Shown here piece by piece: positions 8,060 through 17,151 of a DNA stretch of 64,000 nucleotides; within the stretch, counting starts at the first letter, position 1, and every line of letters starts with the position of its first letter. The notes beneath the pieces are model-generated. The model searched no databases. It saw only the letters and a list, made by a program, of their open reading frames with translations, and had not been told where the DNA came from. Made by a program: the position numbers and the translations under genes. The DNA is from an uncultured Lachnospiraceae bacterium (GTDB lineage: Bacteria; Bacillota; Clostridia; Lachnospirales; Lachnospiraceae), in NCBI GenBank assembly GCA_910588125.1, contig CAJUPI010000002.1, positions 65,406 to 129,405 on the forward strand, given 5' to 3'.

Positions 8060-9256
8060 ATGACAAAGAAAAAGATCATTACAGGAGTCGGTATCCTGGC
8101 TGTGGTGGCTGTGGCAGGCGGATATTTTCTGTTGGAAGGAAAACAAAAAGGGCCGGGGGGCGGCCCAGGGGGAGCAGGTGGCCCAGGCGGTATGGGAGGT
8201 ATGGCCCAGGAAGCGTCTGTGACTGTTGTGAAAGCAGAGGAGCCAGTTATCGGGGATCTCAGCCTGACTACCGGGCTGACCGGTACTGTAGAAGCGGCGG
8301 ATGTGGTTTATGTCTATGCAAAGGCATCGGGAGATGTGACGGCGGTTCATGTGAAGGCCGGAGACATCGTGACAGCCGGGCAGGTTTTGTGTGAGATTGA
8401 TACTGAGCAGGTAGATTCGGCCCGCAATTCGATGGAAGCGGCGCGGGTGAATCTGACACAGGCACAGAACAATCTCAGCCGTATGCAGGTACTGTATCAG
8501 GGCGGCGATCTGTCTGAACAGGAATATGAGCAATATGGTAATTCCGTAAAATCCGCCCAGCTGCAGTATGAGTCTGCTAAAATGGCCTATGACCGGCAGG
8601 TGGAATATAGTACCATCAAGGCGCCGATCAGTGGCCGGATTGAAAGCTGTGACGTAGAGGTCTATGATCGGGTGAATCAATCCGGGCAGCTATGTGTCAT
8701 TGCCGGAGAAGGGGAGAGTCGAATCACTTTTTATGTGACTCAGCGGATGATGAAAAACATCCGGGAGGGAGACGCCATAGAGGTGGCGAAGAACGGTGAA
8801 ATCTATCAAGGGACCGTCAGCGAGATCAGCAGCATGGTAGATGAGGCCAGCGGCCTGTTTAAGGTAAAGGCCCAGCTGCAAAACACGGAAGAGATTGCCA
8901 TTGGCAGCACAGTGAAGCTGACCCTGGTGACGGAGCGCGCCGAAAGTGCCATGCTGGTGCCGGTGGATGCCCTGTATTACAGTGGCGGCGATGGATACGT
9001 ATATTTGTATGAAGAGGGAACGGCCAGGATGACTCCGGTCGAGGTGGGCTTGTATGATTCGGATTTTGCTGAGATCTTGTCCGGACTTACAGGGAAAGAG
9101 CTGGTGATCAGTACGTGGAGCTCCAATCTGTACGAGGGAGCGAAGATTCGCCTGCGGGGAGAAGCAGACGAAGCCGCTTCTGAAAGGGGAAACAGAAGCA
9201 AGGAGCCCTCAGAGACGGACAATAACGCAGATAAAAGAAGGCCGGCAGGAGCATAA
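8060..9256 (+). CDS. RND efflux adaptor subunit (membrane fusion protein)
   Basis: Adaptor of 398 residues anchored by an N-terminal membrane helix (about 6-24). A Gly/Pro-rich flexible segment follows (33-53, GGGPGGAGGPGG), then the lipoyl half (GDVTAVHVKAGDIVTAGQVL), a helical hairpin (about 115-175), the second lipoyl half (STIKAPISGRIES) and a beta barrel. The C-terminus is polar. It starts after AAGGAGG and is followed 24 bp later by the RND pump, which it presumably couples to the TolC-like proteins or the cell wall. Known for the family: it joins pump and channel. Inferred: in a monoderm cell its partner beyond the membrane is unclear. Confidence 0.92.
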   Translation: MTKKKIITGVGILAVVAVAGGYFLLEGKQKGPGGGPGGAGGPGGMGGMAQEASVTVVKAEEPVIGDLSLTTGLTGTVEAADVVYVYAKASGDVTAVHVKAGDIVTAGQVLCEIDTEQVDSARNSMEAARVNLTQAQNNLSRMQVLYQGGDLSEQEYEQYGNSVKSAQLQYESAKMAYDRQVEYSTIKAPISGRIESCDVEVYDRVNQSGQLCVIAGEGESRITFYVTQRMMKNIREGDAIEVAKNGEIYQGTVSEISSMVDEASGLFKVKAQLQNTEEIAIGSTVKLTLVTERAESAMLVPVDALYYSGGDGYVYLYEEGTARMTPVEVGLYDSDFAEILSGLTGKELVISTWSSNLYEGAKIRLRGEADEAASERGNRSKEPSETDNNADKRRPAGA

Positions 9257-9280
9257 GCATAAGCAGAGGAGGCAGAACGA

Positions 9281-12200
9281 ATGGGAATCACAAGATTTGT
9301 ATTAAAGCGTCCGGTCACTGTGTTTATGGCGCTTCTTTGCCTGATTGTATTTGGCATTTCATCGGTATTTCGTGCAGATTTGGAGCAGATGCCGGATACG
9401 GATCAACCGATGATGATTGTGACGGCGAATTATTCCGGTACTAGCCCGGAAGATATGGATGAGCTGGTGACCCGGCCCATTGAGGATCAGGTCAGCACCT
9501 TAGAAGGAGTAAAAAGCATGACTTCCAACACCAGCGAAGGGCGGACCACAGTCATGCTGGAATATGACTACGATACGGATATGGATGAAGCCTATGAGAA
9601 CCTAAAGCAGGGATTAGACCGCATACGTGGGCTGCCGGAAGATGTCGAGCCGTCAGTCATGCGGATGAACAACAATGCCAATGCCAATCTCATGCTCTCG
9701 GTTTCCCACAGCTCTCAGGAAAATCTCTACGATTATGTAGATCAGGTGGTAGTGCCGGAGTTTGAACGTTTGACTACGGTGGCAGAGGTAGATACGATGG
9801 GCGGTTCCTCCGAATACATACGGGTCGAGCTGATGTCAGATATGATGGAACAGTACCACGTGACGATGAGTGATATCACATCAGCCATGAACGGCGCCAA
9901 TCTTTCCTACCCGTCCGGAGACGCCATAGCCGGCAACCTGGAGCTTTCCGTCTCCACGATGGCCGAAAATAATACTCTAGAGGAGCTGTTGCAGGTGCCG
10001 ATCCTCACCTCCGGCAATAAAATGGTCTATCTGGAGGATATTGCCCATGTTTATTATACGGAGGAGCAGAGAGGCGGCGTGTCCCGGTACGACGGACAGG
10101 AAACGATCTCGCTTTCGATCACCAAGCAGCAGAGCAGCACGGCGATGGCGCTCTCCGAGGAGGTAAAAGAGGCGATTGCCGCATTGAAAAACAGCGACCA
10201 GGACTTGGATATCCGGGTGGTGCGGGATGAGGCGGATTCCATTTTGGAATCACTGCAGGATGTGGCAGTGACCATGGTTTTGGCTGTGCTGATTTCGATG
10301 GTTATCATCTTTGTGTTTTTTGGAGATTTCAAGGCATCCCTGATAGTGGGAAGCTCAATTCCGACTTCGATTTTAATGTCTCTGATTGTGATGACACAGA
10401 TGGGATTTTCTTTAAATGTCATTACCATGAGCGGATTGGTGCTGGGAGTCGGCATGATGGTGGACAATTCCATTGTGGTTTTGGAGAGCTGTTTTCGTGC
10501 CATGGATACGGCGGCTGATAAAGGTGCGCTGGGCTATGCCAGGGCTGCCCTGGAAGGGACAAATATCGTGATTCAGTCGATCCTTGGCTCTACGGTCACC
10601 ACGTGTGTGGTATTTATTCCGCTGGTATTTTTAAACGGGATGAGCGGGCAGATGTTTGGCTCCATGGGATATACCATTGTTTACTGTATGTGCGCTTCCC
10701 TGTTGTCAGCCATGTCAGTGGTTCCGCTGACGTATATGCTCTATAAGCCAAAGGAGCGGTATCAGGCGCCGATGTCCGGGCCAGTACGGCATTTGCAGGA
10801 GCTTTACCGGAAAATCATGCCCGTTATGTTGGCCCATAAAGCGATTGTCATGGGGCTTTCGATTGTCATCATCATTGCCACGGTGGTGCTGGCCAGAGGC
10901 ATGGAGACCGAATTGATGACAGCAGATGATACGGGGACTATCACAGTCAGCATCGAGACACGGCCGGGACTACTCAGTGAGCTGGCCGATGATATGCTGG
11001 AGCGGGCGGAAGCAATCGTAGCCGGACATGAGGATGTGGAATCCTATATGCTTCGTTTTAACAATGACAGCGGCTCGATTACGGCATATTTGAAGGATGG
11101 CCGGAAAATGAGCACAGATGAGATTGTGAGCCAGTGGGAAGAGGAAATGATAGACATCGATAATTGTACCATCGAGGTATCGGCGTCCCGTTCTATGAGT
11201 TTTATGGGCAGAAGCCGGGGATATGAAGTGATTCTGCAGGGTACTCAATATGAGGAGCTGCAGGAGCTAAGCAGCCGGATTGTAAAGGAGTTGACTGAGC
11301 GGGATGATGTGATGAATGTCCATTCCAGCATAGAAAACACGGCGCCGGTGGTGGCGATCCGGGTGGATCCGGTGACTGCCGCCGCCGAGGGCCTGTCTGT
11401 CTCCCAGATAGGGACCATGGTCAAACAGTATCTGGACGGCCAGGAGATTGCCTCTTTGGATATCGACGGCCAGGAGTTTCGTGTGCGGGCAGAATATCCG
11501 GAGGAGGAATACCAGACAGTCCCGCAGATAAAACAGATGATCCTAAAGAAGCCGTCCGGCGGCTCTGTGGCGTTGACCGACGTAGCAGAGATCTATTTCC
11601 GGGACAGCCCGGCTTCGATCCGAAAATCGGATAAGGCATATCAGGTGACAATCACCGCCGATTATATCCGCGGGAATGTCCAGTCGGTGTTAGACAGTGA
11701 GGTAGTGAATCCAAATCTGACCGGGACAATCACCAGAGGAGTAAATTCCCGCAACCGGATGATGCAGGAGGAGTTTTCCGGCCTGTACCAGGCCATTGCG
11801 ATTGCGGTATTTCTGGTGTTTGTAGTAATGTCGGCCCAGTTTGAGTCACCGAAGTTTTCTTTTATGGTTATGACCACCATTCCTTTCAGCCTGGTGGGTT
11901 CCTTTGGCCTGTTAAAGGCGACCGGAGTGACGATCAGTATGACCTCAATTCTGGGATTTCTGATTTTGGTGGGAACGGTGGTAAACAACGGGATTCTCTA
12001 TGTGGACACGGTGAATCAGTACCGGCTGCAGATGACGCTGCAGGAGGCATTGATCGAAGCAGGAGCCATGCGCCTGCGGCCGATACTGATGACGAGCCTG
12101 ACGACTATCTTGTCGATGATCCCGATGGCGCTGGCGATCGGCAGCAGCGGCTCAACAACGCAGGGGCTGGCAGTGGTGAACATCGGCGGCCTGACGGCCG

Positions 12201-12283
12201 GCGTGCTGGTGGCGCTGTTTATCCTTCCGGTGTATTATGCACTGATAAACGGGAGAAAGGAGAGAGTGGTGCTGGAGATTTAA
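9281..12283 (+). CDS. RND family efflux pump (AcrB/SwrC-like)
   Basis: Proton-driven export pump of 1000 residues with the expected twelve membrane helices: helix 1 at about 10-30, a large extracellular loop, helices 2-6 near 330-530, a second loop, and helices 8-12 near 830-990. The N-terminus (RFVLKRPVTVFMALLCLIVF) is diagnostic. The helix-4 relay segment reads GVGMMVDNSIVVLES; AcrB has VDD there, so the first aspartate is kept and the second is Asn. FFGDFKASLIV and the C-terminal LRPILMTSLTTILSMIPMA are further family signatures. Cargo is unknown; Firmicute relatives export lipopeptides and drugs. Confidence 0.95.
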   Translation: MGITRFVLKRPVTVFMALLCLIVFGISSVFRADLEQMPDTDQPMMIVTANYSGTSPEDMDELVTRPIEDQVSTLEGVKSMTSNTSEGRTTVMLEYDYDTDMDEAYENLKQGLDRIRGLPEDVEPSVMRMNNNANANLMLSVSHSSQENLYDYVDQVVVPEFERLTTVAEVDTMGGSSEYIRVELMSDMMEQYHVTMSDITSAMNGANLSYPSGDAIAGNLELSVSTMAENNTLEELLQVPILTSGNKMVYLEDIAHVYYTEEQRGGVSRYDGQETISLSITKQQSSTAMALSEEVKEAIAALKNSDQDLDIRVVRDEADSILESLQDVAVTMVLAVLISMVIIFVFFGDFKASLIVGSSIPTSILMSLIVMTQMGFSLNVITMSGLVLGVGMMVDNSIVVLESCFRAMDTAADKGALGYARAALEGTNIVIQSILGSTVTTCVVFIPLVFLNGMSGQMFGSMGYTIVYCMCASLLSAMSVVPLTYMLYKPKERYQAPMSGPVRHLQELYRKIMPVMLAHKAIVMGLSIVIIIATVVLARGMETELMTADDTGTITVSIETRPGLLSELADDMLERAEAIVAGHEDVESYMLRFNNDSGSITAYLKDGRKMSTDEIVSQWEEEMIDIDNCTIEVSASRSMSFMGRSRGYEVILQGTQYEELQELSSRIVKELTERDDVMNVHSSIENTAPVVAIRVDPVTAAAEGLSVSQIGTMVKQYLDGQEIASLDIDGQEFRVRAEYPEEEYQTVPQIKQMILKKPSGGSVALTDVAEIYFRDSPASIRKSDKAYQVTITADYIRGNVQSVLDSEVVNPNLTGTITRGVNSRNRMMQEEFSGLYQAIAIAVFLVFVVMSAQFESPKFSFMVMTTIPFSLVGSFGLLKATGVTISMTSILGFLILVGTVVNNGILYVDTVNQYRLQMTLQEALIEAGAMRLRPILMTSLTTILSMIPMALAIGSSGSTTQGLAVVNIGGLTAGVLVALFILPVYYALINGRKERVVLEI

Positions 12284-12323
12284 GAAATCTTAAGCAAATT
12301 GGTACTTGCAGGAATGCTTCTGA

Positions 12324-12362
12324 TGTATTAGTATAGGTATCATAGCTTAAGTGTATTAGTAT
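12324..12362 (+). repeat. Pair of TGTATTAGTAT direct repeats upstream of the TolC-like genes
   Basis: Exact 11-bp copies at 12324-12334 and 12352-12362, with start points 28 bp apart, in the 149-bp gap between the pump and the first TolC-like gene. The second copy runs into the small palindrome ATGATTCAT. They could be regulator half-sites; no partner is identified. Confidence 0.4.
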
Positions 12363-12432
12363 GATTCATACGGTTGGGGAAGGTAAGAGAATTATCCCCG
12401 GCTCGGAAATCAGAAAGGATGGAGATACATAA

Positions 12433-13614
12433 ATGACAGACAGAAGCAGAGTAAAGCAATGGAGAAGGGGCGCTGGTATTTTGGCAATGGCGGCAGGGGC
12501 AGCATTATTGCCGTTTCCGGTACAGGCACAGCAGAGCCCGGAGTTTGCTTATCCGGCGGAAAAGTGGGCTTCTCTGCGAGATAACCGGCTGGAATATGAA
12601 GAGATCGCGGATCTGGTTCATGAATATAACAATACTGTGCTGCAGAACCACATTGCCTATCAGGACGAGCGGGATAAGAACAAAGATGATGTGGCCCAGG
12701 ATTATTATGATACAGCAGATGATATCTATAACAATATTCAGTATCCGGATGCGGATGACAGCAATTATGGCGGCCAGATGGCATCGGCGTTAAACAGCCG
12801 TTTACAGGCGGAGCAGCTGATGGAGCGGGGGGACGAGAGTACAGAGGACAGTGAAACGATCAAGCTGGGATATGATCAGACGGAAGCAAACCTGGTCCGG
12901 CAGGCGCAGCAGCTGATGATTCAGTATTGGAATCAGTACTACAGCTTAGACAGCCTGCGGCAGAAAAAGGGGCAGGCAGAGAACAGTTATCAGTCAGAGC
13001 AAAACCGGCTGGCTGCCGGGACTTCAACGCAGGCGAAGGTGCTGAGCGCGAAAGAAGCGGTGAGTTCGGCAGATGCCGCACTTCTCTCAGCAGAAAGCAA
13101 TCTGGAGAAGACAAAGGAGAGCCTGACTTTGATGCTGGGCTGGAGTTATGGCAGTGAGGTGGAGATTGGAGAGCTGCCGAATCCGGATCCGGCGCAGATT
13201 GAGGCGATCGACGTGGAGGCAGATATCGAGAAGGCGTTGGCGAATAATTATAATTTAAAACTGACTGAGCGGCGGCTAAAGAATGCCCGTACGGAAAAGG
13301 TGAAAAGTACCCAGGAGCAAAAGCAGAAGAATCAGCGGGAGGCGATTGCCACCCATGTCAAGGATAGCTATACAAGCCTTGTGCTGGCCAGGGCAAATTA
13401 CGAACAGGCAGTCCAGGCTTTTGAGCTGGAGAGGACTTCTCTGGATTCAGCGGAGCGGAAGCTGGCAGCAGGCACGATTACCCGCAATGATTATCAGAAT
13501 CAGCAGACGTCCTATCTGACAGCAGAAGTGGATGTACGTACTAAAAAGCTGGCGTTTTTGACGGCGATGGTGGAGTATCAATGGGCGGTGGATGGCCTGG
13601 CCTCGGCATCCTAA
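12433..13614 (+). CDS. TolC-family outer-membrane-efflux-like protein, copy 1
   Basis: Secreted protein of 393 residues with a Sec signal peptide (about 1-33, ending PVQA/QQS) and no lipobox. The rest is almost wholly alpha-helical with two repeated halves: RLAAGTSTQAKVLSAKEAV in the first and KLAAGTITRNDYQNQQTSY in the second. This A-G-T-x-T pattern followed by a helix is the TolC structural repeat. No beta-barrel strand pairs of the TolC type are obvious. The gene follows the RND pump and precedes a paralogue. In a presumed monoderm host, how a TolC-like helical barrel is used is unknown. Confidence 0.8.
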   Translation: MTDRSRVKQWRRGAGILAMAAGAALLPFPVQAQQSPEFAYPAEKWASLRDNRLEYEEIADLVHEYNNTVLQNHIAYQDERDKNKDDVAQDYYDTADDIYNNIQYPDADDSNYGGQMASALNSRLQAEQLMERGDESTEDSETIKLGYDQTEANLVRQAQQLMIQYWNQYYSLDSLRQKKGQAENSYQSEQNRLAAGTSTQAKVLSAKEAVSSADAALLSAESNLEKTKESLTLMLGWSYGSEVEIGELPNPDPAQIEAIDVEADIEKALANNYNLKLTERRLKNARTEKVKSTQEQKQKNQREAIATHVKDSYTSLVLARANYEQAVQAFELERTSLDSAERKLAAGTITRNDYQNQQTSYLTAEVDVRTKKLAFLTAMVEYQWAVDGLASAS

Positions 13615-13648
13615 AGGCGGTGATTTTGTGAAGGTGAGGAGGATTGCG

Positions 13649-14794
13649 ATGAGGGCAATGAGATTTCCGTTTTCGGGGCCGGGAGGAAAAAGCCCCAAAA
13701 GGCCGGGGCAGATAGCAGCAGGATTTCTAGCCGTGCTGGCCGTGGGGCTGCTGGTCTTCCCGTCCCTGGCAAAAGAGCAGGTAAGGGTAGAATATGACAA
13801 TTTACGGCAGCTTTTGCTGGAGGGAAATCTGGAGCTAAAAGAAGCGAATGACAGCTACGAGAGCAACAAGCAAAACCAGCAGAAGCTGATGGAGCAGATG
13901 CGGGATGAGCAGGCTTATATGAAGTTCCTGGCAGAAAAATATGAAGACACGGAGGAGGAGGCTACCTATCGGTCGAATGCCGCAATCCTGGGGGCCCAGG
14001 CGACCCGGTTATCGAAGCAGCTGGAATCAATGAACCGGCAGACGAGGACGCTTTCGGTAGAGGAGAACACGGATTCTTACACGATGGCGGCGCAGAGTGT
14101 GATGAATTCCTATAATCAGATGGTACTGAATGTGACTGCCAGTGAAAAACGTGTTCAGGCCGCTGAGGTTTCTTATGAAGCTACGGTAAAAAAGCATTCT
14201 GCGGGGACGGCGACTGCGATACAGGTATCAGAGGCGGCGGACCGTTTGGACAGCCAGCGCAATCTTCTGGCGGCTTATCAACAGCAGGCAGGCCAGTTGC
14301 GATTTCAGCTTTTGTCGATGTTGGGACTGCCAGATGACGGGACGGTTATTATCGGCGCGCTTCCCGAACCGGATTTGACGGCAGTGGATGCAGTGGATTA
14401 TGAGGCGGATAAGCAGAGAGCAGTTAATAATAACAGCTCTGTGCAGAATGTCCGTCATTCCCGGGCAGGCACTACCTCGGAGATTCGCCAAAAGGCGGCG
14501 GAGGAGATGGAGGCTGTGGGCAATGCCGAGGCAGAATTTTTGTCCATTTATCAGGAGCTGCAGGCGGCAAGATTGCAATATCTGGCGGCGGCGGATGCTT
14601 ATGACAGTGCCTGTATGGACTATGATTCTTTGCAGCTGAAGCAGAGGGCAGGAATGCTGAGCCGGACGGAATATCTGGAAGGGGAAGCGGAGTATCTGCA
14701 GAAGGCGGCGGATTATGGCGAAGCGTCAATGAACTTGACGGCAGCGATGGAGAGTTATCGCTGGGCAGTGAAAGGGACAGAAGAAATGCGGTAG
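13649..14794 (+). CDS. TolC-family outer-membrane-efflux-like protein, copy 2
   Basis: Paralogue of the preceding gene, 381 residues, with a basic N-terminus, a hydrophobic segment (about 20-38, AAGFLAVLAVGLLVFPSLA) and a likely signal-peptidase site near SLAKEQ. Two helical halves carry KHSAGTATAIQVSEAADRL and KQRAGMLSRTEYLEGEAEY. The ATG at 13649 is chosen because AGGAGG lies 6 bp upstream; a longer frame from 13592 overlaps the previous gene without a good binding site. Last gene of the efflux operon, followed by a strong terminator. Two different TolC-like subunits might form a mixed trimer, since each has both halves (speculative). Confidence 0.8.
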   Translation: MRAMRFPFSGPGGKSPKRPGQIAAGFLAVLAVGLLVFPSLAKEQVRVEYDNLRQLLLEGNLELKEANDSYESNKQNQQKLMEQMRDEQAYMKFLAEKYEDTEEEATYRSNAAILGAQATRLSKQLESMNRQTRTLSVEENTDSYTMAAQSVMNSYNQMVLNVTASEKRVQAAEVSYEATVKKHSAGTATAIQVSEAADRLDSQRNLLAAYQQQAGQLRFQLLSMLGLPDDGTVIIGALPEPDLTAVDAVDYEADKQRAVNNNSSVQNVRHSRAGTTSEIRQKAAEEMEAVGNAEAEFLSIYQELQAARLQYLAAADAYDSACMDYDSLQLKQRAGMLSRTEYLEGEAEYLQKAADYGEASMNLTAAMESYRWAVKGTEEMR

Positions 14795-14820
14795 CATAAT
14801 TGCAGAAAAATAGCAATCTA

Positions 14821-14867
14821 AGTGTAAAATCTTTGTCTATTTTGGAAAAGATTTTACACTTTTTTTA
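14821..14867 (+). terminator. Rho-independent terminator of the RND/TolC operon
   Basis: Perfect 14-bp stem (AGTGTAAAATCTTT pairing with AAAGATTTTACACT at 14847-14860), 12-nt loop, then a T run, starting 27 bp after the second TolC-like stop codon. Confidence 0.92.
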
Positions 14868-15030
14868 ATAACAAAGAGAAAACATATATTATAGCAGGAG
14901 TAACGAAATATAACACCTATTTTTGTGCAATATTTTGATGATTTTTAAAAAATATGATAAAAATGCATAAAAAATAGAGAAAAATAAGAAGATAAATTTA
15001 TTTGATATAGATAAAAAATAAAAATAATTA

Positions 15031-15065
15031 TGTTTAAATATAGCAATAGACAACAATTTTAAACA
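15031..15065 (+). promoter_or_regulatory. Inverted repeat TGTTTAAA...TTTAAACA overlapping the sugar operon promoter
   Basis: Perfect 8-bp arms at 15031-15038 and 15058-15065 with 19 nt between them. The right arm falls inside the -35/-10 spacer, so binding here would block or alter initiation. The binding factor is unknown and AT-richness makes chance similarity possible. Confidence 0.35.
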
Positions 15066-15075
15066 TGTATATAAT
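15047..15075 (+). promoter_or_regulatory. Sigma-A promoter of the ROK/ABC sugar operon
   Basis: TAGACA, 17-bp spacer, TATAAT. The -10 matches the consensus exactly and the -35 has one difference. Initiation near 15082 would leave a leader of about 150 nt before the first ROK gene. Confidence 0.65.
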
Positions 15076-15230
15076 AGACAATACAAGAGAAGATCATAAG
15101 GTTTTAAATGTATAAGCAATTTAGACAGAATATAGAAGGTAAAACGGAATAGTTTTTGTTCGAGATATCAGAAGGAATGTTGATTTTTCGATGATTTAAT
15201 AAAGCGGGTAATACTTTTGGGAGAATATTT

Positions 15231-16175
15231 ATGGAAAAAAAGGTAGTAATGGCAGTTGATATCGGAGGATCGAAATATGCAGTAGGGCTTGTGCGGGAAA
15301 ATGGGACGATAATCTGTAAACGCCGATATGATTGGAAACATATATCAGCAGAAAGCGTGATTGAAGAGATTTGTGAATCAATGCAGGAAATGATGGCGGC
15401 TAATCCCTGGGAAATTGTCCATTCGATCGGGATTACGATTACCGGCCTGACAGATCCGATGACCGGCGTCTGGATTTCTTCTTGTTTTATGGATATTTAT
15501 GAGCTTCCTGTGGGAAGAATGATCCGGGAGCGCTTTGGCCGTCCGGTATTTATTGAAAATGACTGTAATGCCAGTGCAGTGGCAGAACGGAAATTTGGAT
15601 TGTGTAAAAAAACCGATCATTTTGTATACCTTACCGTCAGCAATAGCATTGGCGGGGCTTTGTTTTTAAACGGCAGGCTATATCGGGGAGGAATGGGCTT
15701 TGCCGGTGAGATTGGTAACTGTTGGGTAGACGAAGAGCTTCCCCCAGGCAGAGGAAACAAGGATAAGAGAAAAAGGAATGCGCTGGAGAATGTGGCTTCC
15801 GGCCGCGGTTTGGTTCAGACTTATCTGAAGTTGGGCGGTGATAAAAAGATTGAAGGGGAGACGCCGGACGGAGTGGGAATCGCTCTGCTGGCTAAGGAAG
15901 GGGATTTGACGGCTAAAAAGGCTTTCGAGATGGAAGGCAGATATTTGGGACAGGTGATTGCTACCTGTATTATGCTCCTGAATCCGGAACGAGTGATTAT
16001 CGGAGGAGGAGTGGCCATGTCTTTTGAACTATTTAAAGAATCTTTGATGGAGGTAGTGAAAAACGAGGCCAAAAGCCTGCGTGGATATTTTCCTAAGATA
16101 CAGGTTACGGCTTTGGGATATGACAGTGGTTTGTTAGGAGCGGCTGCCATTGCACTATGTGAGTTGGATTGCTGA
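15231..16175 (+). CDS. ROK family sugar kinase or regulator-like protein, copy 1
   Basis: Protein of 314 residues with the actin-like ATPase fold of ROK kinases. Seen: phosphate loop MAVDIGGSKYAVGLV, catalytic Asp in FIENDCNASAVAER, second phosphate segment SIGGALFLNG, and GFAGEIGN. The family zinc signature (Cys-x-Cys-Gly-x2-Gly-Cys) is absent; that region is Lys/Arg-rich (GNKDKRKRN). There is no N-terminal helix-turn-helix, so it is a kinase rather than a repressor. First gene of the sugar operon, 13 bp ahead of a second ROK gene. Likely phosphorylates an imported hexose or amino sugar; exact sugar unknown. Confidence 0.85.
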   Translation: MEKKVVMAVDIGGSKYAVGLVRENGTIICKRRYDWKHISAESVIEEICESMQEMMAANPWEIVHSIGITITGLTDPMTGVWISSCFMDIYELPVGRMIRERFGRPVFIENDCNASAVAERKFGLCKKTDHFVYLTVSNSIGGALFLNGRLYRGGMGFAGEIGNCWVDEELPPGRGNKDKRKRNALENVASGRGLVQTYLKLGGDKKIEGETPDGVGIALLAKEGDLTAKKAFEMEGRYLGQVIATCIMLLNPERVIIGGGVAMSFELFKESLMEVVKNEAKSLRGYFPKIQVTALGYDSGLLGAAAIALCELDC

Positions 16176-16188
16176 GAGGAGTGACTTC

Positions 16189-17082
16189 ATGAAGCAAAAG
16201 ACGGTTTTGGGGATTGATATTGGCGGAACCAAAGTCGGCGTAGGTCTGGTGACAAATAAAGGGAAAATATGGGATTCTCTCCGGTATCCTCAAAGATATT
16301 GTGAGATCGAAGAATGGACGGAAGAATTATCGAAAAAAATTCAAGAGCTCTTAGACCGGAATGAGATGGAAGTGGAGGTAACTGCTATCGGGGTGGGTTC
16401 CCGGGGGCATGTGGACTTTCGGAATCAGCGGCTGTTATCAACAACGATTATGAAGGTGACGCCAGGCTTTGATTTATGTGGCAGACTGAAAAACCAGTTT
16501 GGCTTGCCGGTTTATATTGATAATGATGTGAAAGCGGCGGCCTGCGGGGAATTGCTTTTTGGAGCCGGGATTCAGTTCCAGGATTTTGTCTGCTACAATG
16601 TGGGGACGGGAATCGCCGCTGCTGTGGTGGTGAATGGAAAGCTGGTCAGGGGTAAAGGGAACAATGCCGGTGAGATCGGCTATGATCTTCTCGCCGGCCC
16701 TGCTTCTGACAGTTCTTTCCGCGATTTGGAAAGCCAGGCTTCCGGCCGGGGGATTGAACGGGTAACGGGAATGCCGGCTGCCGTTGTTTTTGATCAGGCG
16801 AAAAATGGCGGAAGGCGTGCCGAGGAGGCCGTGGATCGGGTTTTGTATTTATTGTCGGCGTCAGTGGTAAATATTGCACATCTGCTGGACCCTCAGCTTT
16901 TCAGCTTTGTGGGAGGAGTGGTTTCGGATCCCTGGTTTTTTGATCGGCTGCAGAGAAATGTACGGGCGATGACGGGCGAGGGCTGGCGTTTTCAGCTCCA
17001 GGTTTCCAATCTCGGGGTAGAGAAAATCGGTATATTGGGAGCCGCCGGAGTGGCGTTATATAAAAGACACATTGGATCATGA
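16189..17082 (+). CDS. ROK family sugar kinase-like protein, copy 2
   Basis: ROK protein of 297 residues, clearly different from its neighbour. The N-terminal phosphate loop reads VLGIDIGGTKVGVGLV, the catalytic Asp lies in VYIDNDVKAAACGELLFG, then NVGTGIAAAVVVNGKLV and NNAGEIGYDLL. It also lacks the zinc Cys motif. The ATG at 16189 is chosen over 16150 because GAGGAG precedes it and the family N-terminus begins here. Two adjacent unlike ROK kinases suggest two sugars, or two halves of a disaccharide, are handled. Confidence 0.85.
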   Translation: MKQKTVLGIDIGGTKVGVGLVTNKGKIWDSLRYPQRYCEIEEWTEELSKKIQELLDRNEMEVEVTAIGVGSRGHVDFRNQRLLSTTIMKVTPGFDLCGRLKNQFGLPVYIDNDVKAAACGELLFGAGIQFQDFVCYNVGTGIAAAVVVNGKLVRGKGNNAGEIGYDLLAGPASDSSFRDLESQASGRGIERVTGMPAAVVFDQAKNGGRRAEEAVDRVLYLLSASVVNIAHLLDPQLFSFVGGVVSDPWFFDRLQRNVRAMTGEGWRFQLQVSNLGVEKIGILGAAGVALYKRHIGS

Positions 17083-17151
17083 TTTCATAGAATCGAACTG
17101 CCGGCCGGGGTTTGCATTCTTGAAAAATAGATTTAAAGGAGAAGAAAGTTT

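Larger units (their letters stand above)
14868..15230 (+). other. AT-rich intergenic leader of the sugar operon
   Basis: Very AT-rich stretch between the efflux terminator and the first ROK gene. Apart from the promoter and dyad listed separately no gene is seen; open frames in it are short and A/T-biased. The promoter predicts a 5' leader of roughly 150 nt whose function is not recognised. Confidence 0.6.
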
